Assembly (NCBI RefSeq): GCF_030813415.1
Contig: NZ_JAUSUF010000001.1
Location: forward strand, 372,001-436,000
Direction: 5' to 3'
Length of the DNA: 64,000 nucleotides
Origin: Eubacterium multiforme
Lineage (GTDB): Bacteria > Bacillota > Clostridia > Clostridiales > Clostridiaceae
Positions 36,753-44,858 of the stretch are shown here, piece by piece (position 1 is the stretch's first letter; each line of letters opens with the position of its first letter). The notes beneath the pieces are model-generated. The model worked only from the letters and a program-made list of their open reading frames with translations. It had not been told where the DNA came from and did no database searches. Both the position numbers and the translations under genes were made by a program.

Positions 36753-36770
36753 AATGTAAAAATCAGGTTA
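36753..36770 (+). repeat. 18-bp direct repeat, copy 2
   Basis: AATGTAAAAATCAGGTTA; ends 6 bp before a weak -35-like TAGATT. Confidence 0.6.
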
Positions 36771-36776
36771 AGGCTG

Positions 36777-36805
36777 TAGATTTCTAATATAAATTTAATT
36801 ATACT
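36777..36805 (+). promoter_or_regulatory. Candidate activator-dependent promoter
   Basis: TAGATT (36777-36782, poor -35), a 17-bp spacer and TATACT (36800-36805, good -10) lie directly after the tandem repeats. Confidence 0.4.
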
Positions 36806-36811
36806 AATTAT

Positions 36812-36902
36812 GTAAAAGAAATTAATTGCTTTCTTTACAAACTTTATAAAAATATAAAATTTACAGGTAAAGGCAATGAGTGCTTGGCTCACTGCCTTTA
36901 TT
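36812..36902 (+). ncRNA. Candidate small RNA (~90 nt)
   Basis: The region from the predicted start of the promoter at 36777-36805 to the terminator hairpin at 36868-36900 contains no ORF. It is proposed from promoter and terminator placement only; the RNA has no family I recognise. Confidence 0.35.
36868..36900 (+). terminator. Intergenic terminator
   Basis: taaaggca..tgag and ctca..tgccttta form a strong G+C-containing hairpin followed by TTTGATATTTTT. It lies 170 bp past the C39 stop, too far to be its obvious terminator. Confidence 0.7.
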
Positions 36903-36965
36903 TGATATTTTTAATGTAATAAATTTATTGTAAATATGTTAACTTTTAAAAGAATATTAACTTCT

Positions 36966-36983
36966 AATGTAAAATCAAAGTTA
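36966..36983 (+). repeat. 18-bp direct repeat, copy 3
   Basis: AATGTAAAATCAAAGTTA; a TATAAT occurs 29 bp downstream at 37013-37018. Confidence 0.5.
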
Positions 36984-37077
36984 AATGTATAACTAAAATA
37001 CTATATTAGGTATATAATCTACTTATTGAATATAAACCTTTTAATATATCACTTTTTAAATATAATACTATTAAATA

Positions 37078-37109
37078 AAAAACTAAGAGAAATAAATCTC
37101 TTAGTTTTT
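37078..37109. terminator. Terminator after the lipoprotein gene
   Basis: A perfect 13-bp stem (aaaaactaagaga and complement) with T-runs in both directions. Confidence 0.85.
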
Positions 37110-37148
37110 TATTTATATAATTTTTTAATTATCTTTATTATAAATTAT

Positions 37149-37592
37149 TTAGTTAACTTTAAAAATTAATGGACTATCATCTTTTGTTTTATATGGACCT
37201 ATCTCTACATAAGCAATCTCATTTAAATCTACACCAGTAAGTTTTAATTCTGCCTGAATATCTCCTTCAATTGGATCTAGTTGCATCTTTTCATACTGAA
37301 TTCTACTACCATCTTTATCTATAAGTTGTACAAATAAAAAATTATCAAATGCATAATCTAGTTGTTTTATTGTAGGCGCTTCTATCTCTATAACTAAGGC
37401 CCCATTTTCTTTTTTTATGTTTTTAATATTTATTACTGGATATGAACCATCATCTTCTTTATCACTTTTGTCTTTATAAATTGTATTATACTTACCTAGT
37501 TCTTCTGGTTCATATTTGCCACAGCCAACAAATATGGTATTTAGTGTTAATATAAAAATTAAAATTGCTACAAATTTTTTCATCCATTTCAC
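37149..37592 (-). CDS. Putative lipoprotein, unknown function
   Basis: A 147-residue protein with a lipoprotein signal: basic start, hydrophobic core and lipobox FVGC (Cys24), followed by an acidic linker and a beta-rich domain (GALVIEIEAPTIKQLDYAFD) of Ig-like look. It should be lipid-anchored on the outer face of the membrane. The start is GTG at 37592 behind AGGA; the ATG three codons later is equally possible. I do not recognise a specific family. It is monocistronic. Confidence 0.75.
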   Translation of the reverse strand: MKWMKKFVAILIFILTLNTIFVGCGKYEPEELGKYNTIYKDKSDKEDDGSYPVINIKNIKKENGALVIEIEAPTIKQLDYAFDNFLFVQLIDKDGSRIQYEKMQLDPIEGDIQAELKLTGVDLNEIAYVEIGPYKTKDDSPLIFKVN

Positions 37593-37708
37593 TTCTTCCT
37601 AAGTTATAGATTTATTTAATTTTATCATAATTAATTCAAATTACAGTAAACGTTTTATTAACTCTAGGTTAAATCTTACATTTTTATTAATAAATAATTC
37701 CTTAAAAT

Positions 37709-37828
37709 CTAAATTAACTCAGTTACAACTTTATAAATTAAAAATAACATTAAAACACCAATACATATCCAAACTAGTTGAGTAATTCTAGTATATAAAA
37801 CACTTTTCCCTCCACCTTTATCTCCCAT
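37709..37828 (-). CDS. 39-residue membrane peptide
   Basis: A short frame from ATG at 37828 to TAG at 37709 encoding MGDKGGGKSVLYTRITQLVW followed by the hydrophobic run ICIGVLMLFLIYKVV and ending TELI. A Gly/Lys-rich head precedes one clear transmembrane helix. A GAAGGG-type binding site lies 9-14 nt upstream and the start is 20 bp after the pyruvate-kinase-like stop, suggesting co-transcription. Small size limits certainty; the sharp charge/hydrophobic pattern and binding site argue that it is translated. Confidence 0.55.
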   Translation of the reverse strand: MGDKGGGKSVLYTRITQLVWICIGVLMLFLIYKVVTELI

Positions 37829-37848
37829 ATAATCAAACCCTTCTTTTT

Positions 37849-38868
37849 TTATTTATATCTTTTTATAAGAGTCACTAAAAATTTCACTGTCTTTATAGGT
37901 GCCTTTCCTATTGAAGTTTCTCCTGATAGTAAAAATCCACTACACCCTTTTAAAATTAAATTATATATACTATCCACTTCAGATAAATCTGCTCTCTTTC
38001 CTCTTTTCATACTGTTTAAAATATGAGTTGCAACTATTATCTCTCCATTATATTTTTTTAGATTATTAAAAATTTTATCTTGATAAATTGGAACATCTAT
38101 TATATTACATTCTGGAACTAAATCTCCCCGTCCAATTACAATTCCATTAACACTCTTAGAAATAATATTTACATTTTTAATTCCCTTTTCAGTTTCTAAC
38201 TTTCCCCATATATCAGGTATATAACTTTCTTCTATATTCTTTAATTTTATAAAGTTTTTAACCTTTTCTATATCAAATACATCTTCAACAAAAGATTGAC
38301 ATATTATATCTACTTTATTTTTAATTCCCCAGGAAATTGCAATCTTATCTCTTTCTGAAAGTTCTAAGTTTTCCCTTGAAAATCCTTTTATATTACATCC
38401 TTTTTCAGCTCTTACTATCCCTCCCTTTTTCACTCTAACTTTAATTCCACTATTACTTATAGAAAGTATTTCAAAATTCATTGTATTATCTTTCATTGAA
38501 ATACTTTTTATATTTTTATCCTTTAAAAATTTATTTTTTATATTTAAAGGAATCACCCTATTTTTGCCTCTCTTAACAGCATACCCTTCATTTATATAAA
38601 TATCTTCTCCACAAAATACAAGTTCTTCTCCATTATAAATTTTATATATATATGGAAGCTTATCTGATATCCTTATTTTACTTCCAGGTAAGTCCACCAT
38701 AATATGTATATCTTTATTTATATCTTTTATTAATTTATATTTTTCTTCAAAATCCTCAATTCTTCCATGAGAAAAATTAAATCTGAAGGTATTAACTCCA
38801 GATGAAATCAATTCTTGAATAACTAATTTTTCATTAATGCTAGGTCCTAAAGTTGCTATTACCCTCAT
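37849..38868 (-). CDS. Short pyruvate-kinase-like protein without C-terminal domain
   Basis: A 339-residue protein with a pyruvate-kinase barrel and inserted B domain: RVIATLGPS (2-10), FRFNFSHGR, VDLPGSKIR, the catalytic-lysine region WGKLETEKG (Lys223, Glu225), IGRGDLVPE (247-249 RGD) and LSGETSIGKAP. It stops where the C-terminal regulatory domain should begin; normal enzymes have about 470-590 residues. Key phosphoenolpyruvate, metal and K+ site residues look retained, so activity is possible but unregulated; a moonlighting or accessory role is also possible. A full-length pyk elsewhere in the genome is expected. A 39-residue membrane peptide follows. Confidence 0.82.
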   Translation of the reverse strand: MRVIATLGPSINEKLVIQELISSGVNTFRFNFSHGRIEDFEEKYKLIKDINKDIHIMVDLPGSKIRISDKLPYIYKIYNGEELVFCGEDIYINEGYAVKRGKNRVIPLNIKNKFLKDKNIKSISMKDNTMNFEILSISNSGIKVRVKKGGIVRAEKGCNIKGFSRENLELSERDKIAISWGIKNKVDIICQSFVEDVFDIEKVKNFIKLKNIEESYIPDIWGKLETEKGIKNVNIISKSVNGIVIGRGDLVPECNIIDVPIYQDKIFNNLKKYNGEIIVATHILNSMKRGKRADLSEVDSIYNLILKGCSGFLLSGETSIGKAPIKTVKFLVTLIKRYK

Positions 38869-38995
38869 AATGCTATCCCCCTTTTTACCCTTACTATAAT
38901 ATTACTTTTGTTCACCCCTTTTTATCCCTTAATATTACTTGTAATTACTTTTTCTATTTAAGATATAAAATAAAAAAACTAAAAATATAATTAAT

Positions 38996-39436
38996 TTATG
39001 AAATCTTAAGTGACTCTAAAGAACTAATTAATATTTTTATTAAATCCTCTTTTTTGTCTTCAATTTCTTCTAAATTCATTTTTATAATTACAGTTGGAAC
39101 ATCTGTATTTTTCATTAAATAAAATTTATTTCCGTTATTATAATTAATATTATTTATTCCAATAGCCCTTAATTTTCTTTGTAGTTTCAGGGAAAAATCT
39201 TTAGATATCTTATCTTTGTAATAAATTTTTGTATTTTCCTCTTCCTCATTAATTTGAACAAGCAAAAAGAAATCTAATTTTGAAGTATTAATAAGAATTG
39301 CCTTTTTAAATACTTCCTCTCCAATAATTATTTTCTCTTCCAAGGACATATCAACAATATAATATCCCTTTTTCTTAAGCTCTGTCCTTACAGCCCTGGA
39401 AATATCAGAATAATTTATATCTATTCCAATTTTCAT
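38996..39436 (-). CDS. Degenerate N-acetylmuramoyl-L-alanine amidase-like protein
   Basis: A 146-residue protein whose order of elements recalls the Amidase_3 fold: KIGIDINYSD at the start, RAVRTELKKKGYYIVDMS (the helix and strand after the first motif), FFLLVQINEEEE where amidases have a catalytic-His/Asn segment, and FYLMKNTDVPTVIIKM, which matches the late LKNTxxPAVLVE region. The zinc ligands and catalytic Glu are not visible. It has no signal peptide. I infer a non-catalytic, intracellular relative; it could also be an unrelated small alpha/beta protein. Confidence 0.6.
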   Translation of the reverse strand: MKIGIDINYSDISRAVRTELKKKGYYIVDMSLEEKIIIGEEVFKKAILINTSKLDFFLLVQINEEEENTKIYYKDKISKDFSLKLQRKLRAIGINNINYNNGNKFYLMKNTDVPTVIIKMNLEEIEDKKEDLIKILISSLESLKIS

Positions 39437-39553
39437 AATAATACCTCCAAGGATTAAATTTTATTATATTATATTCATAACTTTCCAAAATGTTCTAATT
39501 AAAGATTAACTAGAATAAATTATTAAAGAGATTTTAAATGGGAGGTTTTATAG

Positions 39554-40024
39554 TTGAAACATATTAAGTTTTTATCTTTAATATTAGCTTTAATATTTCT
39601 ACAAGGTTGTACTTTAAATAGTTCAAGATATGTTCACTTTGAAAAAAGTCCTTCAAAAAATTATTACTCTAATAAAATTAAAGATAATCTAATAGATAAT
39701 AAAACATATTCTCTTCAGGTATTTGACACAAATCTTTACAAATATTTTCCAGTAGATGAGAAAGATAATGATATTTTAAAAAATTTTATAAATACTTTAG
39801 ATGAAAGTGCCTTTTTAGATAAATTTGAAATTAAAAACAAAGAAATTTTTAGACTTATTATTAAATTTCCAGAAGAAAATTATATTATAAAAATTTATGA
39901 TAATAAAATAGCTACTCTTAATCCTTGGGATGGTCATTATAGTGAAGATATAATTGACATGAGCAATCTTCCCCTTCATTTTAATCTTTATGATTTTTGT
40001 AATTATATTAAAAATAAAAAATAG
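39554..40024 (+). CDS. Putative lipoprotein, unknown function
   Basis: A 156-residue protein with a lipoprotein signal peptide and lipobox FLQGC (Cys19). A domain rich in Asp, Lys, Asn and Tyr follows. The start is TTG at 39554 behind a strong GGGAGG (39540-39545). I do not recognise a domain family. It is divergent from the amidase-like gene and converges on the folate operon. It should be anchored to the outer face of the membrane. Confidence 0.75.
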   Translation: MKHIKFLSLILALIFLQGCTLNSSRYVHFEKSPSKNYYSNKIKDNLIDNKTYSLQVFDTNLYKYFPVDEKDNDILKNFINTLDESAFLDKFEIKNKEIFRLIIKFPEENYIIKIYDNKIATLNPWDGHYSEDIIDMSNLPLHFNLYDFCNYIKNKK

Positions 40025-40051
40025 GAGTGCAATAGTTAATTTGCACTCCTA
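40022..40051. terminator. Terminator at the end of the folate operon
   Basis: A perfect 11-bp stem (taggagtgcaa and complement). The minus-strand side has a TTTTTTATTTT run, so it mainly serves the fol operon; it also abuts the lipoprotein stop. Confidence 0.8.
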
Positions 40052-40055
40052 AACT

Positions 40056-40868
40056 TTAATTTAATTCTTCAAGTAATCTAAATACTCTCTTTTTTAATAG
40101 AGGGTGAACCTTATTAGGTGCTATTTCACAAAGAGGTTTTAATACAAATTCTCTCTCTTCCATTCTTGGATGTGGAATAGTAGTATAATCATCATCCATT
40201 ATAATATCGTCATAAAATATAATATCTAAATCTATTATTCTAGGTCCCCACTTTATTATTCTTTCTCTCTTCATTAATTTTTCAATATTTAAAAGCTCAT
40301 CCATAAGCTCCTTTGGAGAAAGTATTGTTTTTAATTTAATTGCTCCATTTAAGAAATCTTCCTGATTCTCTAATCCCCAAGGTTTAGTTTTTATAAATGA
40401 TGATATTTTATCTATAGTAACTCCATTTATATCTTCTAAGTAATTTATAGCTTCTCTTAAATTATTTTCTTTATCTCCAATATTAGTTCCAATTGAAAGA
40501 TAAGCTTCATGCCATCCTCTATTTATTTCAATAGCTGCATATTTTAAATGTCTTCCTATAGGTGCCCATGGTTTTTTAACTTTAACTTTAACATTTTTAA
40601 TAAATCTATATTCATTAAGTATATATTCTGAAACTCTTTCTCCAACAGTTTCAATTAAATCATAACTTTTTTCACATACAACCTTCTCAATTCCATATAC
40701 AAGTTCTCCATAATGAACAGAAGATTTTAAATCACCAGTTTTCCCTGCCTTTGAAAGGTCTAATTCTAACTCTATATCAAATATAAATTTTTGTCCTAAA
40801 CTTTTTTCTTCTTGAAATACCCCATGATTTGCAAATATTTCAACATCCTTTAAATAAATTTTATCCAT
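40056..40868 (-). CDS. folK: Dihydroneopterin aldolase / HPPK fusion (FolB-FolK)
   Basis: A 270-residue bifunctional folate enzyme. Residues 1-118 are dihydroneopterin aldolase (FANHGVFQEEKSLGQKFIFD, then VHYGELV), which splits dihydroneopterin to 6-hydroxymethyl-dihydropterin. Residues 119-270 are 6-hydroxymethyl-dihydropterin pyrophosphokinase (LSIGTNIGDKENNL, then WGPRIIDLDIIFYDD and IPHPRMEEREFVL). The fusion places two successive steps in one polypeptide. It is the last gene of the pab/fol operon, 13 bp after folP. Confidence 0.95.
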   Translation of the reverse strand: MDKIYLKDVEIFANHGVFQEEKSLGQKFIFDIELELDLSKAGKTGDLKSSVHYGELVYGIEKVVCEKSYDLIETVGERVSEYILNEYRFIKNVKVKVKKPWAPIGRHLKYAAIEINRGWHEAYLSIGTNIGDKENNLREAINYLEDINGVTIDKISSFIKTKPWGLENQEDFLNGAIKLKTILSPKELMDELLNIEKLMKRERIIKWGPRIIDLDIIFYDDIIMDDDYTTIPHPRMEEREFVLKPLCEIAPNKVHPLLKKRVFRLLEELN

Positions 40869-40881
40869 AAGTTATACCACC

Positions 40882-41700
40882 TTATTTAGCTTTTAAAATT
40901 GCATCTGTCATAACGCAAGCTCTCTTATTTTCTAGAACATCATGTACCCTTATAAATTCACAGCCTTTAACTATTCCAAGTACTGTTGTTGCTATAGTTC
41001 CTTCTAAACGCTTGTCTACTGGAAGATCTAGTGTTAGTCCTATCATTGACTTTCTTGATGTACCTAAAAGAACAGGATATCCCATATCTCTAATTTTTTC
41101 TAGGTTATTCATAACCTTTAAATTTTCTTCTAATGTTTTTGCAAATCCTATACCTGGATCTAATATAATATTTTCCTTTTTAACCCCAGCTTCTAATGCT
41201 ATATTTATACTTTCTTCTAAATCACTTATAACATCTTCCATTAAGTTTTTATACTCAGCCTTTTCTCTATTATGCATTAAAATACAAGGAACTTCATATT
41301 CATAGGCAACCTTTGCCATGTTTTTATCCTTTTTAAATCCCCATACATCATTTATTAAATCAGCACCAGCTTCTATAGCTGCCTTTGCTGTTTCACTTTT
41401 ATATGTATCAATTGATATTGGTATATCAAAATTTTCTTTTATTGCTTTTATTATAGGTACAACTCTCTTTATTTCTTCCTCTGCCTTAACAACTTCAAAG
41501 TTAGGTCTAGTTGACTCCCCACCAATATCTATAATATCAGCTCCATCATCTATAAGTTCTTTTGTTTTCTTTAAAGCAGCCTCTATATTATTAAACTTTC
41601 CTCCATCTGAAAAAGAATCTGGAGTTACATTAAGTATTCCCATTACATAGGTTCTTTCACCTAATTTAAATTCAGTATTTCCTATCTTCATTAAATTCAC
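40882..41700 (-). CDS. folP: Dihydropteroate synthase
   Basis: A 272-residue TIM-barrel enzyme that joins 6-hydroxymethyl-dihydropterin pyrophosphate and p-aminobenzoate; it is the sulfonamide target. Family signatures are GILNVTPDSFSDGG (22-35), DIIDIGGESTRPN, LINDVWGFKKD, LDPGIGFAKT and LLGTSRKSMIG. The length is typical. It lies 13 bp before the FolB-FolK gene and 8 bp after the HD-domain gene. It is part of a complete pABA/pterin operon. Confidence 0.96.
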   Translation of the reverse strand: MNLMKIGNTEFKLGERTYVMGILNVTPDSFSDGGKFNNIEAALKKTKELIDDGADIIDIGGESTRPNFEVVKAEEEIKRVVPIIKAIKENFDIPISIDTYKSETAKAAIEAGADLINDVWGFKKDKNMAKVAYEYEVPCILMHNREKAEYKNLMEDVISDLEESINIALEAGVKKENIILDPGIGFAKTLEENLKVMNNLEKIRDMGYPVLLGTSRKSMIGLTLDLPVDKRLEGTIATTVLGIVKGCEFIRVHDVLENKRACVMTDAILKAK

Positions 41701-41708
41701 TCCTTAAT

Positions 41709-42185
41709 TTAATACTTAATTATATTGTTTTTCTTATTTTTATCCCAATAGCATTTATTATAACTTTTACAAGTAAAGCAGTTTCTAGATAGCTTATCAC
41801 TTTCTCTAATTAATTTATTAAAATAATTAGAATTATTATCTTCTCTATGATTTTCTATTCCACTTATTATTAAGTTTTGTTCTTCATTACTAAAGGAAGT
41901 TTCCTTTAATATTTTTTCAGCTAATATTACGCTTCCTTTATGATGTGGTATATTTTCTTTGTATTGCAAAACTCTACCTATATCATGTAAAAGAGCTACT
42001 GCATATATAACTTCTTTTGAAATATCAATGTTTTCTTCTAAAGCTTTTATATATGCTATTCTTGCAACATCTAAGCTGTGATCTAACCCATGTCTACAAA
42101 ATTCTCTATCTATTTCTAGATCTTCTAAAAGTTTCATATTTTCCTTAAAAATATTATTTTTTAAAATCTCATTTACCTTATCCAT
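41709..42185 (-). CDS. HD-domain phosphohydrolase in the folate operon
   Basis: A 158-residue protein of the HDIG type. Metal ligands are visible in RHGLDHSLDVA (His32, His36), LLHDIG (His67, Asp68), the IPHHKGS pair (His81, His82) and RESDKLSR (Asp130). A C-terminal cluster Cys136, Cys139 and Cys145 (NCFTCKSYNKCYW) could bind a metal or cluster. It is embedded between folE and folP with 8-13 bp gaps. The operon lacks a recognised dihydroneopterin-triphosphate pyrophosphatase, so this protein is a candidate for that dephosphorylation; this is inference from context and fold. Confidence 0.85.
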   Translation of the reverse strand: MDKVNEILKNNIFKENMKLLEDLEIDREFCRHGLDHSLDVARIAYIKALEENIDISKEVIYAVALLHDIGRVLQYKENIPHHKGSVILAEKILKETSFSNEEQNLIISGIENHREDNNSNYFNKLIRESDKLSRNCFTCKSYNKCYWDKNKKNNIIKY

Positions 42186-42198
42186 AAATTATAGGCTC

Positions 42199-42753
42199 CT
42201 ATCTCATAAGGGAAAGAATTTCTCCTCTAAGTTCCCTATCCTCTTCACATACACCTCTATAAGTAGTTGTTATTGTTTTTGTTCCAGGCTTTTTAACTCC
42301 TCTCATCGTCATACAAGTATGCTCTCCTTCAAGAACAACAATAACTCCCTTTGCATCTAAATATTTCATAATATCATCTGCAATTTCACAAGTTAATCTT
42401 TCTTGAAGTTGTGGTTTCTTTGAATGTAATTCAACTGTTCTTGCAAGTTTAGAAAGCCCTGCTACCTTTCCATTTGGTATATATGCTATATGAGCCTTTC
42501 CAAAGAAAGGTACAAAATGATGTTCACACATTGAATAAAAAACTATATCCTTTTCTATAACTAAATCATCTCTTGAAACAGTAAAGGCTTTACTTAAATA
42601 TTCCTTAGCATCTTTATTAAGTCCTGCAAAAATCTCTTCATACATTCTAGCTATTCTCTCAGGTGTTTCTATAAGCCCTTCTCTATTTGGATCTTCCCCA
42701 ATTCCTTCTATTATTAATTTGGCCCCTTCAATTATCTTCTCTTTGTTTATCAT
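42199..42753 (-). CDS. folE: GTP cyclohydrolase I
   Basis: A 184-residue homodecameric enzyme converting GTP to 7,8-dihydroneopterin triphosphate and formate, the first pterin step. The zinc and active-site residues are visible in [20 protein letters not shown] and [25 protein letters not shown] near the N-terminus and [11 protein letters not shown] are also typical. It starts directly after pabC with no gap and precedes the HD-domain gene by 13 bp. Confidence 0.96.
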   Translation of the reverse strand: MINKEKIIEGAKLIIEGIGEDPNREGLIETPERIARMYEEIFAGLNKDAKEYLSKAFTVSRDDLVIEKDIVFYSMCEHHFVPFFGKAHIAYIPNGKVAGLSKLARTVELHSKKPQLQERLTCEIADDIMKYLDAKGVIVVLEGEHTCMTMRGVKKPGTKTITTTYRGVCEEDRELRGEILSLMR

Positions 42754-43512
42754 TTATCCTTTGCCCTCCAATTTTAGTAAATCTTCTCTATACTTATTGC
42801 TTATAATATTTGTAACATATTCTTTATCAAATCTTATATCTTCTATAAATTTAACTTTCATTATACCAAGTAAACTGTTAGTTAAAAATACTTCATCCAT
42901 ATTTTTTAATTCATCTAATGTAATATTACACTTAGAAACTTTAAAATTTCTTATAATCCAATCTCTTACTGTTCCATTTAATAATCCATTAGAACATTTT
43001 GGAGTATATATTTTTTTATTTTTTATACAAAATATATTAGAAACTGTAGTTTCACATAAATATCCCTTTTCATTAAAAAATATAGCATCATTAAAGCCTT
43101 CTTTTGCTGCCTTTCTTTTTTCTAATATATTTTCAATATAATTAGTAGACTTTATTCTAGGCATAATAGATGTTGAATTTCTAAGTACTTTTGAAATTTT
43201 AAGGTTAAATCCCTTTTCATACATTTCATCAGTATAACTATTGTCTCTTGTAGTTAATATAATATTTTTTTCTGTAACTGTTATCTTTAATGCTTTATTT
43301 ACTAATTTTAATTTATTTATATATTCTACTACCTTTTCTTCTTCTATTAAAGGAGGCATATTTAAAATTTTTAAAGCTTTTTTCAATCTTTCTATATGAA
43401 ATTCTAAAAAATAAGGGCTTTCATTAAAAAAAATTGTTTCAAAAACCCCTTCTCCAAAGAAAACACCATTATCTAAATTAATTTTATTTTGATCTATTAT
43501 AATCTCTCTCAT
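42754..43512 (-). CDS. pabC: Aminodeoxychorismate lyase (class IV PLP enzyme)
   Basis: A 252-residue fold-type IV PLP protein. The N-terminal half has GVFFGEGVFETIFF and FLEFHIERLKKAL. The likely PLP lysine is in IKSTNYIENILEKRKA (Lys, before the NYIENI segment). The late motif NGLLNGTVRDWII is also typical. It removes pyruvate from aminodeoxychorismate to yield p-aminobenzoate. D-amino-acid aminotransferases share the fold, but overlap with pabB by 4 bp and the operon make PabC the clear call. Confidence 0.92.
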   Translation of the reverse strand: MREIIIDQNKINLDNGVFFGEGVFETIFFNESPYFLEFHIERLKKALKILNMPPLIEEEKVVEYINKLKLVNKALKITVTEKNIILTTRDNSYTDEMYEKGFNLKISKVLRNSTSIMPRIKSTNYIENILEKRKAAKEGFNDAIFFNEKGYLCETTVSNIFCIKNKKIYTPKCSNGLLNGTVRDWIIRNFKVSKCNITLDELKNMDEVFLTNSLLGIMKVKFIEDIRFDKEYVTNIISNKYREDLLKLEGKG

Positions 43513-44858
43513 CTTAACACCTGCATTAATGCCTTTGCCTTTTGAAGTGTTTCATAATATTCATCTTCTTCATCTGATTCAAAGGTTATTCCTCCACCTA
43601 CTCCAAAGTAAGCTTTGTTATCCTTTTTTAGTATAGTTCTTATTACTATATTAAAGTCACTATTTCCCCTTAAATCAAAATATCCTATACTTCCTGTATA
43701 AAGATTTCTTTTAACCCCTTCAAGTTCTTCTATAATTTCCATTGCACGAATTTTAGGTGCACCTGTTATAGATCCTCCTGGAAATGCTTCTTTCATACAT
43801 TTAACTGCTGAATTTTCCTTTTTTAATTTTCCTTCTATTGTAGAAACTAAATGAAATACAGTTGCATATTCTTCTATTTTAAAAAGCTCACTAACCTTTA
43901 CAGAATTATTTTCACATACTTTACTTAAATCATTTCTTTCTAAGTCAACAATCATAAGTAGTTCTGACTTATCCTTCTCACTATTTTGTAGCTCTCTTCT
44001 AAAAATATCATCCTCTTCTTTATTTTTGCCCCTTGGTCTAGTACCCTTTATTGGACGAGTATTTACATTTCCATCCTTTATTTGAATAAATCTTTCAGGA
44101 GAAGAACTTATAATTTGAAAGTCCTCATAATTTAAAAAAGCTGAAAAAGGTGCCTTATTAATACTTCTTAATTTAGAATATATTTTAAAGGAATCCTCTA
44201 GGGATTTACAATAAAATCTTTGAGTCATATTGGCAATATATATATCACCATTTACTATATATTCCTTCATCTTCTTAACTGCATTAATATACTCTCCCTT
44301 TGTAAAATTAGAATAAAATTCATTCTTTCCTTCTCTTATAGTTTCCTCGCCTTTAGGAGATGCATATTTTATTTTTTCTTTAATTAAATCTATATCCTCT
44401 TCTTCTTTTAATCCTAAGGATGTTATAAAAGTTTTATTTTTTATTAAGTCAAAAATTATTATATTATTATATAATATAAACCTCATATCAGGAATAGTAA
44501 AATCTTCTTTTGCTGTATTAGGTAGCTTTTCTAATAGTCTTCCTGCATCATAGGATATATATCCTATATATCCTCCAATTAAGGGAATATCACTTTCAAT
44601 ATGTAATTTATAATTTTCTATTCTTTTTTCTAACTCTAAAAAGCCATCTCTTCCTTCTATTTTTTTAGAATTTATATAAACTTCTCCATTTAAAACTTCA
44701 AAGGTTTCAATTGGGTTTATTCCTATAAAAGAATATTTTGATAACCTTTCATCTTCCTTTGAACTATCTAAAAAAACACTATCTTTTTCTTTACTAAATA
44801 AATTATATATATCAAAAGGAGATAAATTTGTTTTAATCTCTTCTATACTAAATTTCAT
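43509..44858 (-). CDS. pabB: Aminodeoxychorismate synthase component I
   Basis: A 449-residue chorismate-binding enzyme that aminates chorismate with ammonia from PabA. The C-terminal chorismate domain has PERFIQIKDGNVNTRPIKGT, DLERNDLSKVCE, FPGGSITGAPKIRAMEIIEE and GVGGGITFESD. I place the start at the ATG at 44858, behind GGAAGGGAG and overlapping pabA by 11 bp; the longer open frame back to 45002 runs through pabA sequence out of frame and is not credible. The NH2-terminal half contains the tryptophan-lineage segment LIGGYIGYISYDAGRLLE. Confidence 0.94.
   Translation of the reverse strand: MKFSIEEIKTNLSPFDIYNLFSKEKDSVFLDSSKEDERLSKYSFIGINPIETFEVLNGEVYINSKKIEGRDGFLELEKRIENYKLHIESDIPLIGGYIGYISYDAGRLLEKLPNTAKEDFTIPDMRFILYNNIIIFDLIKNKTFITSLGLKEEEDIDLIKEKIKYASPKGEETIREGKNEFYSNFTKGEYINAVKKMKEYIVNGDIYIANMTQRFYCKSLEDSFKIYSKLRSINKAPFSAFLNYEDFQIISSSPERFIQIKDGNVNTRPIKGTRPRGKNKEEDDIFRRELQNSEKDKSELLMIVDLERNDLSKVCENNSVKVSELFKIEEYATVFHLVSTIEGKLKKENSAVKCMKEAFPGGSITGAPKIRAMEIIEELEGVKRNLYTGSIGYFDLRGNSDFNIVIRTILKKDNKAYFGVGGGITFESDEEDEYYETLQKAKALMQVLR

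Larger units (their letters stand above)
36696..37148. other. Gene-free stretch, 453 bp, with repeats and a possible RNA gene
   Basis: Lies between the C39 gene (+) and a lipoprotein gene (-), which converge. It holds three copies of an 18-bp repeat, a promoter-like pair, a strong terminator at 36868-36900 and the lipoprotein terminator at 37078-37109. No ORF with a binding site was seen. Confidence 0.6.

Noticed and set aside
32667..37600. Island of secreted proteins integrated at tRNA-Leu
   Set aside because: tRNA genes are common integration sites, but there is no integrase or repeat of the tRNA 3' end nearby. The only partial match (GTGGCACCAA, minus strand near 63902-63911) is ten bases.
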